From contig WRLC01000004.1 in NCBI GenBank assembly GCA_009777795.1, forward strand, positions 22,110 through 86,109: a DNA stretch of 64,000 nucleotides, in the 5' to 3' direction. Position 1 is the first letter of the stretch. The number at the start of each line of letters is the position of its first letter. The stretch comes from Candidatus Saccharimonadota bacterium (GTDB lineage: Bacteria > Patescibacteriota > Saccharimonadia > Saccharimonadales > Saccharimonadaceae). Both the position numbers and the translations under genes were made by a program. Shown one piece after another: positions 44,101 to 53,837 of this stretch. The notes beneath the pieces are model-generated. The model saw only the letters and a list, made by a program, of their open reading frames with translations. It made no database searches and was not told the origin of the DNA.

Positions 44101-44631
44101 TTACTTTTTGGCCCGATAACCAATCGACAACTGCTTCCCAGCCATCTGCGCCGTTGCGTCCGGCGTTGCCACATCGGCCAGCGCCGCGCTAATCCGCTCA
44201 ATCATCGCGTGTCCAATCTCTTTATGCGCCATCTCTCGCCCCCGAAATACCACTGTCACCTTCACCCGGTCGCCATCAGCCAGAAACTCCCGCACTTTCT
44301 TCAGCTTGATATTCAAATCGTTCTCACCGATCCTTAGCCCCAATCGAATCTGCCTGAGCTCACTTGTCTTCGAGTTCTTCCGCGCTCGGTTTTGCTCCTT
44401 CGACTTCTGATATTGGTACTTACCCCAACTAATAATCTTCACCACCGGCGGGTTCGCGTTCGGCGAAATCTCCACCAAATCCACCCCCGCCTCGTTCGCC
44501 AGCTGCTGCGCCCGCACGCTGTTCATCACGCCCAACTGCTCGCCATTCTCACCTATTACCCGTACTTCGGCATAGCGAATGTCGCCGTTAACCCTAACTC
44601 GTTCGCCTATTTGATGCCTTTCATTGCCCAT
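44101..44631 (-). CDS. infC: Translation initiation factor IF-3
   Basis: 176 aa. The N-terminal domain contains VRVNGDIRYAEVRVIGENGEQLGVM and the C-terminal domain contains RLGLRIGENDLNIKLKKVREFLADGDRVKVTVVFRGREM. IF-3 binds the 30S subunit and checks start codon and initiator tRNA. A TATAAT directly touches ATG 44631, so either the promoter is another one or translation starts slightly downstream; the start is the least certain part of the call. IF-3 discrimination matters here because many mRNAs appear leaderless. Confidence 0.95.
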   Translation of the reverse strand: MGNERHQIGERVRVNGDIRYAEVRVIGENGEQLGVMNSVRAQQLANEAGVDLVEISPNANPPVVKIISWGKYQYQKSKEQNRARKNSKTSELRQIRLGLRIGENDLNIKLKKVREFLADGDRVKVTVVFRGREMAHKEIGHAMIERISAALADVATPDATAQMAGKQLSIGYRAKK

Positions 44632-44741
44632 ATTATAGCGATTTTTTCCATATTTTCAAGGGTTTTCCGAGTTTTTTGCTATACTATGGTTAGATTAGTT
44701 AAGTGGGTTAACTAACGCAATTTAAGGAGGTGAATTAAATT

Positions 44742-45245
44742 ATGGCTCAACCCAATCTCATCATTACGACCGACATCGACTGCTGCCTGACCGCACCCAA
44801 CAGGGACTTTGACTACTGGCCGCCCGTTATGCCCGGCGCTCAGAGCGGGATTAGGCTCCTCAAGCTTTTGCTCGACGCCGAGTTCGTCGCCATTACATCC
44901 CGCCCGCCCCAGCAGAGCGACATCACGCGGGCATGGCTTGACGAGAATTTCCCCAATCTCATACCAACTGTCATTCATTCTGAGCTCTATCGTCATCGCT
45001 ACTGGCCCTATCTTCCGCTCGCCAGCTACAAAGGCCTAGTCGCCAGAGACCTCGGTGCCAGCGTCCACATTGACGACACACCGCTCCACATCGCCGCCGC
45101 CCTCGACTATCAGGTTGAATTACCAGTTTTATTCGGTCTCTATCGCTGGAACGTCGATGCTAAACTCCCCGCACCCGCCGTTCACGCTCCTCGGTGGCCC
45201 GAAGTCTGCTACGAAATCTTCGGCCGCTTTCGCCACCAATTCTAA
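44742..45245 (+). CDS. HAD-like 5'-nucleotidase (NT5C-type) protein
   Basis: 167 aa. TTDIDCCLTAP gives the DxD nucleophile motif of HAD hydrolases, FVAITSRPPQQSDITRAWL contains the second Ser/Thr motif, and ASVHIDDTPLHIAAA is the acidic fourth motif. Layout and length fit deoxyribonucleotidase-like or uncharacterised HAD phosphatases. A very strong Shine-Dalgarno (TTAAGGAGGTG) lies 8 nt before the ATG. The gene is single, divergent from infC, and ends in a terminator shared with comM. Substrate not predictable. Confidence 0.75.
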   Translation: MAQPNLIITTDIDCCLTAPNRDFDYWPPVMPGAQSGIRLLKLLLDAEFVAITSRPPQQSDITRAWLDENFPNLIPTVIHSELYRHRYWPYLPLASYKGLVARDLGASVHIDDTPLHIAAALDYQVELPVLFGLYRWNVDAKLPAPAVHAPRWPEVCYEIFGRFRHQF

Positions 45246-45276
45246 AAGTCTCTTGCCATGCTGCTAAGAGACTTTT
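45244..45276. terminator. Bidirectional terminator between HAD gene and comM
   Basis: AAAAGTCTCTT (45244-45254) pairs perfectly with AAGAGACTTTT (45266-45276), with A/T ends for both directions. Confidence 0.8.
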
Positions 45277-45280
45277 GACA

Positions 45281-46840
45281 TCACTTGCCCACTTTCCGCT
45301 CACGGTATTGCAATGCTTCTGTCAGATGCGCCACCTCTACCGTCTCCGAGCCCTCTATATCGGCAATCGTCCGCGCCACCCTCAGTATCTTAAAATAACC
45401 CCTTGTCGAGATATGGAGCTTGTCGGTCGCCTGCTGCAACAGCCCCAGCGCCGCCTCACTCACCCGGCAGCACTTCAATATCTCACGACTCGTCAGCTCA
45501 CTGTTCATGGCATGCCTTGCTCTCTGTCGCTTGGTTGCCCCTGCAATCTGTTCACAAGCCTTATCATGCTCCTCGCTCGCCCCATTACTCTCAACTAACA
45601 GCTCCCGCGTCGGTATCCGCTCCACCGCTATTGTCATATCCAGCCGATCCGTAATCGGCCCCGAGATCTTCTTTTGATAATTCTTAATCTGTACTTGCGA
45701 GCAACTGCATTCAACATCCGGGTCTCCCAGAAAACCGCAAGGGCAGGGGTTCTCCGTCGCAATTAGCATAAAACTAGCAGGGTAGGAAAGTTTATAGTTC
45801 ACCCGCGTTATTGTAATCGTCCTGTCTTCCAGTGGCTGGCGCAATGCCTCAATCAGATTGCGCGGGAACTCCGGCAGCTCATCCAAAAATAGCACCCCAT
45901 GATGCGCCAGACTAATCTCGCCCAGATGTGCTTTTGGCCCGCCGCCCACCAACGACGCCATGCTCGCGCTATGATGCGGCGCCCGAAAAGGCCGCTCGCT
46001 ACCAATCTCCGCCGCCGCCGAGGCCAACCCATGCAGCTTCGCTACAGCAACCCGCTCCCCATCATCCAGAGGTGGCAGAAGGCTATGTGCTGCCCTCGCT
46101 AGCATCGTCTTTCCCGTTCCCGGCGGCCCCGATAGTAATATATTATGTCGCCCAGCGATTGCAATCGTGATTGCCCGCTTTGCCGCCACTTGCCCACGTA
46201 TATCATCGAACCTCACCCTCCCAACCTCTGTCTTTTGCTCCTTTTCATTTAGCGTTGCAAACTTTACAACATCTTTAGCACTCTCCTCTCCAACTGCCAG
46301 CAACAGCTCTCGCAAATTCCCCACCGCTCGTATCTCCACCCCTTTTACTAGCTGCGCTTGCGCCAAATTACCCTTTGGCACAACGACTTTCTCCAACCCG
46401 CACTTTTTCGCCGTCTCGACCACGTTTATCACCCCCGGAATGGCGCAAATTTCGCCGTTTAACGATAGTTCACCGACAAATAGCGTATTTGCTAAGCAAT
46501 CGACCGAAAACTCGCTCCTAGAGCCTTCTGACGCGTCGCCTCCCCCTACCTCTGGTATCTGCCCGCTCGCTGCTAAAATCGCCAACGCAATCGGCAAGTC
46601 CAGCCCTGTCCCGTCCTTCTTCAACTCCGCCGGCGCCAGATTAATTGTTATTTTCCGGGCAGGGAAGTCAAACTTCGAGTTGACAATCGCGCTGCGCACC
46701 CTATCGCGCGCCTCATTTACAGTGGTGTTAGGCATCCCCACGATACTCAAAGCCGGCAAACCCCTGTTCATATCGCACTCCACCACTACCAACTCCCCAC
46801 CAAATCCCATCGCTATCGCCGAAAAAACTTTGCTAACCAT
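45281..46840 (-). CDS. comM: ComM/YifB-type Mg-chelatase-like AAA+ ATPase
   Basis: 519 aa from ATG 46840 (MVSKVFSAIAMGFGGELVVVE), where family alignment expects the start; the track adds 16 residues. The N-terminal Lon-like domain contains GLPALSIVGMPNTTVNEAR. The Walker A is LLSGPPGTGKTMLARA and Walker B is VLFLDELPEF. CPCGFLGDP and CSCSQVQIKNYQKKISGP form the cysteine-containing insert. ComM is a helicase that promotes branch migration of incoming DNA in natural transformation, so its presence suggests DNA uptake. It is divergent from tmRNA. Confidence 0.92.
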   Translation of the reverse strand: MVSKVFSAIAMGFGGELVVVECDMNRGLPALSIVGMPNTTVNEARDRVRSAIVNSKFDFPARKITINLAPAELKKDGTGLDLPIALAILAASGQIPEVGGGDASEGSRSEFSVDCLANTLFVGELSLNGEICAIPGVINVVETAKKCGLEKVVVPKGNLAQAQLVKGVEIRAVGNLRELLLAVGEESAKDVVKFATLNEKEQKTEVGRVRFDDIRGQVAAKRAITIAIAGRHNILLSGPPGTGKTMLARAAHSLLPPLDDGERVAVAKLHGLASAAAEIGSERPFRAPHHSASMASLVGGGPKAHLGEISLAHHGVLFLDELPEFPRNLIEALRQPLEDRTITITRVNYKLSYPASFMLIATENPCPCGFLGDPDVECSCSQVQIKNYQKKISGPITDRLDMTIAVERIPTRELLVESNGASEEHDKACEQIAGATKRQRARHAMNSELTSREILKCCRVSEAALGLLQQATDKLHISTRGYFKILRVARTIADIEGSETVEVAHLTEALQYRERKVGK

Positions 46841-46969
46841 ACCCCTATCATTAACACCAAATCCCTCAAATCTAAGCATAAGGACCAACGCTTATGCTTA
46901 GATTTCACCCCTATCCCTCTAGAGGTCAAAAACTTTTTGAAAAAATCACCTCCCGACCCCCTCAACCCT

Positions 46970-46997
46970 TGCATTCTGGGGTCAAGTATGATATAAT
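46970..46997 (+). promoter_or_regulatory. tmRNA promoter
   Basis: TTGCAT, 17-nt spacer ending TATGA, TATAAT (46992-46997), about 10 nt upstream of the mature RNA. Confidence 0.7.
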
Positions 46998-47007
46998 AGA
47001 AGCAGTT

Positions 47008-47391
47008 GGGGCTGATCAAAGCTTTGACGATTGATTAACAGCTTACCAGTGCAAATCGTCTTACCCGCGTTAAGGGTAATTTGTAAATGCAAACGCATTT
47101 TCTAAGGTAAAAGCAGCAGTCGCGAACGCGTTTCGTATGCCCGCTTTTGCTCCAGCGCTAGCCTAATTGCAGCGCCGCTGACCTCTTGAGGTGTCGTAGA
47201 GAGCCAAGCGTCATACACGATAACACGAGCATCATCCCATAGTCTGATGGGGTGGTGTTAAGGGATAATTCAGACACATTTAGCCGGGTTTGTCAGTTTA
47301 GACCGGCCAAATGAGCTAAAAACCGACTAAATTTGTAGAGTGGTAAGGTATTATCAGTCGGACCGGGAGGCAGTATCCCGCAGCTCCACCA
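47008..47391 (+). ncRNA. ssrA: Transfer-messenger RNA
   Basis: 384 nt. The tRNA-like ends GGGGCTG and CAGCTCC pair and are followed by ACCA. After GCAGTC the tag frame reads GCG AAC GCG ... GCG CTA GCC TAA, giving ANAFRMPAFAPALA, which keeps the family's AN start and ALA end. Later pseudoknot-forming segments lie between the tag and the 3' tRNA-like part. tmRNA with SmpB rescues stalled ribosomes. smpB is not in the window. The tag is read by eye; the resume codon is inferred from position. Confidence 0.94.
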
Positions 47392-47401
47392 GCATAATTT
47401 G

Positions 47402-47432
47402 AAAAATCCCCGCGAGAGAGAAGGGGATTTTT
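47402..47432 (+). terminator. tmRNA terminator
   Basis: AAAAATCCCC (47402-47411), loop, GGGGATTTTT (47423-47432) and further T, directly after the tmRNA 3' end. Confidence 0.85.
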
Positions 47433-47436
47433 CTTT

Positions 47437-47720
47437 AATTATAGGATTTTTGTTTTTCGTGGAGTTTTGGTTTTGGCTGTAGGAGCGTTTATGCTTTTAC
47501 GCTCCTGCGAGCCAGACGACTTTTTGTTTTGGGCTACTGTACAAAATTATTGTTCAGCAACTACCCCTATTATATCGTGTCAAAATGCTTATGTCAATAC
47601 TTTTACAAAAGAATATTAAATATTTTATACAAGAGTTTTCCACAGGCTCTCACGCGATTTTTACCACAAACTTGTATAAAAATTTTAATAAAATTCTGAA
47701 CACAAATTTTATCAAAACCT
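47437..47720. other. AT-rich noncoding segment with inverted repeats
   Basis: No supported gene. It holds a hairpin at about 47482-47508 (AGGAGCGT / ACGCTCCT), a long AT-rich part from about 47560, one DnaA-box match TTTTCCACA (near 47636) and an inverted pair TTTTATACAAG / CTTGTATAAAA about 40 nt apart that flanks it. Confidence 0.5.
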
Positions 47721-47721
47721 A

Positions 47722-47750
47722 TTGACTTCCGAAAGCGCTTATGATACAAT
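47722..47750 (+). promoter_or_regulatory. Promoter of a structured RNA
   Basis: TTGACT (47722-47727), 17-nt spacer ending TTATGA, TACAAT (47745-47750). Confidence 0.65.
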
Positions 47751-47756
47751 GATTAT

Positions 47757-48064
47757 GTCATAAACAAAAGCAAAAACCGCCCGAAAGGGCAGAAAACCCA
47801 AAAAGCAAAGCACATCAAAGGCATTAAGAAGCGAATAGGTAGCTTCTGTTGGCCATAAATTACCGTTTTTAGCCGTATGGAACCTACCCAGAGCTTCGGA
47901 AGAAGCCTGAACAGGGCGAACATCAAGCACTTTAGTAATCAAACAGTGATCTAGCTCTTAGTTTTTGCCGCCCCACTAGGGTCGGCGACCAAGCAAGTAG
48001 ATAGTGGCTCTGGCAAATATTTTAAGTTTAGGCCAGTTAGCCACTCTACTTCATGACCTTTTTT
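47757..48064 (+). ncRNA. Candidate structured RNA of about 310 nt, unidentified
   Basis: From the promoter at 47722-47750 to a strong stem (GTAGATAGTGGCTCTGGC / GCCAGTTAGCCACTCTAC, 47997-48049) and a T6 run. In between are several hairpins: GCCCGAAAGGGC, AGAAGC/GCTTCT, CCATA/TATGG and GCTTC-GGAA-GAAGC. No plus-strand ORF fits; the minus ORF at 47739-47942 reads through the promoter and is not credible. RNase P RNA and tmRNA are already accounted for. I cannot match it to SRP RNA because the AGCA part of the conserved tip is missing. Confidence 0.55.
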
Positions 48065-48090
48065 GAAGGTGTCTGTGCTACAATATATCC

Positions 48091-48459
48091 ATGAAGACCA
48101 GTAAAACTGATAAAATAGCCATCTTCACCTTTGCAGCGAGCTCTCTCTCGCTCGCTGCAATTTTCTCCTTATCCTCGCCTCAAAGCGTGGGTAGCGTTGG
48201 CATTTTAGCCACTCTAATCCTAACCTTCATCGCCCTCTCTTCACTGATTTTCTCCCTGTTAGGTTTGGTGTTGCTAGCATTGCAACGCAAGTCATCTCAA
48301 CCAATATTATCTAACCCTGCCCGGTATGGGATTTCATTACTCGGTGGATTCTCGGCGCTCCTCATTAGCGCCCTCGGTTTCCGCTTGCTTTGGCTCGGAG
48401 TAATCAGCGCTCTATTTCTGATAGGGTGCTTTTTCATTGTACGTCGCAAACGAATGTGA
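48091..48459 (+). CDS. Small four-helix membrane protein of unknown function
   Basis: 122 aa with four hydrophobic segments (about 8-28, 36-63, 78-98 and 99-116) and a basic C-terminus (RRKRM). No family is recognised. Gene status is supported by TACAAT ending exactly 6 nt before the ATG (leaderless pattern) and by its place between the structured RNA and the ATPase cluster. It could be a small component of the membrane machinery encoded downstream; this is inferred from position only. Confidence 0.65.
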   Translation: MKTSKTDKIAIFTFAASSLSLAAIFSLSSPQSVGSVGILATLILTFIALSSLIFSLLGLVLLALQRKSSQPILSNPARYGISLLGGFSALLISALGFRLLWLGVISALFLIGCFFIVRRKRM

Positions 48460-48471
48460 TATAATTTATTC

Positions 48472-48720
48472 ATGGCAGGAGGAGATAACTTATCAGGGGG
48501 CGGTAGACTCAGTTCGGACGCCGTCGCCGCGTTCGAAAACATGCTCGAGCACACAAAGGGCAACCCTCATGAACGAGCCAACCAATTCGAACAGATGCGC
48601 AGCCGCAATCTCTCTCAGCTTCGTGGCCAGAAGGCTCTCGGTGTTCTGCCTCCAAGCAACCCGCCTTCCAGCGCTGCTCCCACAAACACCTCGAATACTT
48701 CTGAAAAGGCGGCCGCCTAA
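48472..48720 (+). CDS. Small hydrophilic protein upstream of the conjugation-like ATPase
   Basis: 82 aa, no signal or membrane segment. A helical start (SSDAVAAFENMLEHTKGNPHERANQFEQMRSR) leads to a Pro/Ser/Thr/Ala-rich disordered tail. TATAAT ends 6 nt before the ATG. Its stop TAA overlaps the ATG of the next gene (TAATG), so it is translationally coupled to the ATPase and is probably a partner or adaptor of it. No known family. Confidence 0.72.
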   Translation: MAGGDNLSGGGRLSSDAVAAFENMLEHTKGNPHERANQFEQMRSRNLSQLRGQKALGVLPPSNPPSSAAPTNTSNTSEKAAA

Positions 48721-51341
48721 TGGGTACCGTGGTGGGCGTTATTATAGCTCTTGTTATCTTGGCGGCTATCGCGTTGCTAGGGGTAAAACAAATCAAAAAC
48801 CGCCGCCATGAGCGCCAGCTCCAACGTGGCCTCCAGATGGCCACCTTTTTAATCCACCTACCGCCTAGCGCCGAAGACATCAAAGAGGGCGGCCGCGACG
48901 AACGCGACATCACCGAGGAAACCATCTCCCAAGCCCAAAGCCTCTATGCCATCATCGCCTCCAACTACGAAAAGACTTTCTCCCGCCAGCTCTGGGGCCA
49001 AGAGCACCTCAGCTTCGAAATCGTCGCCGCCGAGGGCCTCATCCACTACTATGTCGCCGTTCCGGTCGACATGGCTGAAATCGTCCGTCAAGCCATCGCC
49101 ACCTCTTACCCCACCGCTAAACTCGAGGAGGCCAGTATCCCCAACATCTTCCAGCCGAGCGGTTCCGCCGGCGTCGTCGGCTGCGAGCTTGACCTTCGCA
49201 AAGAAGGCTATTATCCTATCTCCTCCTATCAAGAAACCAAGCAAGACATCATGCGCGCCCTCTTAAACGCCCTAGGCAGCGCCAAAAAGGGCGACGGCCT
49301 CGCTGTTCAATTCTTACTCCGCCCCGCTGGCAACGGCTGGGTCGAAAAAGCCAAAAGCCACATCAAACGCATCAAAGAAGGCAAAAAAAACACCACCTCA
49401 CCCGTCGGCTGGCTCGGCGACCTCGTCCGCAGCCTCTGGAAGCCACCTAACTGGGAAACCGAAAAAAACGAAAAATCCCTCACTCCTCAAGAACAAGCCG
49501 AAATCGACGCCATCACCGACAAGATCAAATCTCTCGGCTTCGAAACTCTGATTCGCATCGTCGCCTCCAGCGAAAGCCGCGAAAAGAGCACCGCCCTTGT
49601 CAGCGGTGCCGCCGCCGCCTTTTCACTCCTCGACAACGCCCTCTATAACGGCTTCAAAGTCAGCTTAGCCAAAGACGTCGAGAAAATCGAAACCGACTAC
49701 ATCCTCCGCACCTTCCCAGTCGAAAAGTCCGGCAACATCTTAAACAGCCGCGAAGCCGCCAGCATCTATCACTTCCCCAATCAAAAGGACATCCCCACTT
49801 CTAACATCAAGCGCCTCGCCGTCAAGCAAGTCGACGGCCCGTCCGAAGAGGTCGAGGGTGGCCTCGTCCTCGGTGTCAACGAATTCCGCGACGTCGAAAA
49901 GACCATCCGCCTCGGCGACAAAGACCGCCTCCGCCACACTTATATCATCGGCCAAACCGGTACCGGTAAATCCGTTATGCTCAAAAACCTCGCCTACCAA
50001 GACCTCACCGCCGGGCGCGGCTTCGCCCTCATCGACCCTCACGGCGACCTCGCCGAAGGCCTGCTCGGCCTTATCCCCGAGGATCGCATCGACGACGTCA
50101 TCTATTTTAACCCCAACGACCGCAATTCGCCCATCGGCATGAACATCTTCGAGCTGCAAAACGAAGACCAAATGGACTTCGTCATCGGCGAGATGATTAA
50201 CATGCTCTATAGCCTCTACGACCCCGGCCACACCGGCATTGTCGGCCCCCGTATGGAAAACATCGTTAGGAACGCCGCCGTCCTCCTCATGAGCGACCCA
50301 GCCGGCGCCACTTTCATGGACATCCCCAAAGTCCTCGTCGACCCCACCTTCGCCGCCAGCAAGCTCAAATACGTCAAAAATCCCCGCGCCATCGACTTCT
50401 GGACCAAAGAGTGGCCCGCTGCCCAAAGATCCAACGACGCCGGCGAAGTCACTTCTTGGGTCGTCTCCAAATGGGCCCCCTTCGAAAACGACGCCATCCG
50501 CAACATCCTTGGTCAGGTCAAAAGCGGCTTTTCAATTCGCGACATCATGGACGGCAAAAAAATCCTCCTCGTCAACCTCTCCAAGGGCCTCCTCGGCGAA
50601 CAGGCCGCCAAACTCCTTGGTATGGTCTTTGTCATGAAGTTCCAAGCCGCCGCCATGAGCCGCGCCGACACCCCAGAGGATGAGCGCGAGCCTTTCTGCC
50701 TCTACGTCGACGAGTTCCAAAACTTCGCCACCGAGAGCTTCGAGTCCATCCTCTCCGAAGCCCGCAAGTACCGCCTCAATCTGATTCTCGCCAACCAATT
50801 CATGGCCCAACTGACCGACAAAATCCGCGAAGCCATCCTTGGCAACGTCGGCACCATCATCGCCGGCCGCATCGGTATCACCGACGCCGAAGTCCTCGTT
50901 AAGAAATTCGCCCCCACCTTCAGCGCCGAAGACCTCACCAAGCTCCCTAACTTCAACGCCATCGCCACCGTCCTCGTTAACTCCATCCCTAGCCATCCTT
51001 TCTCCATGACTTGGACCTACAAGAGCACCCCATCGAGCAACGTCGAGCTGCAAAAGGCCGTTGAACAGTATTCCGCCGCCCGCTACGGTCGCCCGCGCGA
51101 AGAGGTCCTCGCCGAGATTTCCGCCCGGCTCGGCGCCAGCCCCGCCAATCCCCAAGCCCAACCCAACCCAACTCAACCTAACCCAACCCAACCAAGCCCT
51201 GCAGGCCCTACAAGCCCCGCAGAGCGTCAATCGTTCCTTGACAGCTGGAATAGCAAGAAGCAGGACTTAGACGGCCCTGACGTGCCTCAAAACGCGCCAC
51301 AGAGCCATTCAGACCAAGAGCAGGTCTTCAAAGTCCGCTAG
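48720..51341 (+). CDS. DUF87/TraM-recognition conjugation-like ATPase (VirD4/HerA type)
   Basis: 873 aa. One N-terminal transmembrane helix (about 3-22), a long central region, then an ATPase core: Walker A YIIGQTGTGKSVMLKN (about 413-428), ALIDPHGDL, and Walker B with FCLYVDEFQNFATESF followed by ARKYRLNLILANQFMAQL. The C-terminal tail is a low-complexity QPNPTQPNPTQPSPAGPTSP linker. Such ATPases pump DNA or proteins through type IV secretion-like channels and are common in Saccharibacteria. No other secretion genes are adjacent, apart from the two small upstream ORFs. DNA versus protein transport cannot be decided. Confidence 0.88.
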   Translation: MGTVVGVIIALVILAAIALLGVKQIKNRRHERQLQRGLQMATFLIHLPPSAEDIKEGGRDERDITEETISQAQSLYAIIASNYEKTFSRQLWGQEHLSFEIVAAEGLIHYYVAVPVDMAEIVRQAIATSYPTAKLEEASIPNIFQPSGSAGVVGCELDLRKEGYYPISSYQETKQDIMRALLNALGSAKKGDGLAVQFLLRPAGNGWVEKAKSHIKRIKEGKKNTTSPVGWLGDLVRSLWKPPNWETEKNEKSLTPQEQAEIDAITDKIKSLGFETLIRIVASSESREKSTALVSGAAAAFSLLDNALYNGFKVSLAKDVEKIETDYILRTFPVEKSGNILNSREAASIYHFPNQKDIPTSNIKRLAVKQVDGPSEEVEGGLVLGVNEFRDVEKTIRLGDKDRLRHTYIIGQTGTGKSVMLKNLAYQDLTAGRGFALIDPHGDLAEGLLGLIPEDRIDDVIYFNPNDRNSPIGMNIFELQNEDQMDFVIGEMINMLYSLYDPGHTGIVGPRMENIVRNAAVLLMSDPAGATFMDIPKVLVDPTFAASKLKYVKNPRAIDFWTKEWPAAQRSNDAGEVTSWVVSKWAPFENDAIRNILGQVKSGFSIRDIMDGKKILLVNLSKGLLGEQAAKLLGMVFVMKFQAAAMSRADTPEDEREPFCLYVDEFQNFATESFESILSEARKYRLNLILANQFMAQLTDKIREAILGNVGTIIAGRIGITDAEVLVKKFAPTFSAEDLTKLPNFNAIATVLVNSIPSHPFSMTWTYKSTPSSNVELQKAVEQYSAARYGRPREEVLAEISARLGASPANPQAQPNPTQPNPTQPSPAGPTSPAERQSFLDSWNSKKQDLDGPDVPQNAPQSHSDQEQVFKVR

Positions 51342-51380
51342 CAGGCAGGGTAGGGAATAAAATAAATAGAAAGGTGGATA

Positions 51381-51767
51381 GTGAAGTGCGCCATCAAGCG
51401 CAAAGGGTTCTGCCCGCATGCAATTGAGCAACTGGTCGCTGCTAGCGGCCATACTATCTGGGCGGTTGTCTGTCTGGCCAACGAAAGCTGCGCCATCGGC
51501 GACGAATACCCCTCGACCTTACGCAACTTCCTGATTCGTGAATTCAGAAAATACGCCCAAATCTATGGCGTCTCAATCAATTTCCAAACCGGTGAAATTA
51601 TCCCTCGCTCCTCCATCAACCGCTGTTATGCCAACCGCCACACCGATGAGGTCCAAGAGCCCGCTATCTGTCAAGAGATACTCGTCCAGCTCGAACGCCG
51701 CCTCTGGCGCTACCTCGAGCTAACCCAGCTCACCCTCTGGATTGACGGCCTCGAAGATATAATATAA
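51381..51767 (+). CDS. Hypothetical protein before gyrB
   Basis: 128 aa from GTG 51381, with AAAGGTGG upstream. It is a compact soluble protein with several cysteines (KCAIKRKGFCPHAIEQL, VVCLANESCAIG, NRCYANRH) and a helical C-terminus (EILVQLERRLWRYLEL). The cysteines do not form a clear zinc motif. No family recognised. Independent of gyrB, which has its own promoter. Confidence 0.65.
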   Translation: MKCAIKRKGFCPHAIEQLVAASGHTIWAVVCLANESCAIGDEYPSTLRNFLIREFRKYAQIYGVSINFQTGEIIPRSSINRCYANRHTDEVQEPAICQEILVQLERRLWRYLELTQLTLWIDGLEDII

Positions 51768-51781
51768 TCCTACCCTAGGGG

Positions 51782-51810
51782 TTGATTTCTCTCCACCAAT
51801 CATGTATTAT
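51782..51810 (+). promoter_or_regulatory. gyrB-gyrA promoter
   Basis: TTGATT (51782-51787), 17-nt spacer ending CATG, TATTAT (51805-51810), about 45 nt before the gyrB ATG. Confidence 0.65.
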
Positions 51811-51848
51811 AGATAGAGTAAACAAAGCAAGGTAAAGCAGGAAGGTAA

Positions 51849-53837
<1,989 letters not shown>

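Noticed and set aside
47739-47942. 67-aa minus-strand ORF in the structured RNA region
   Set aside because: Opposite to a promoter-hairpin-terminator unit, no ribosome-binding site and no protein-like pattern.
47757-48064. SRP RNA or 6S RNA
   Set aside because: A GGAA-capped stem is present without the AGCA motif, and no single long bulged hairpin typical of 6S RNA is apparent by eye.
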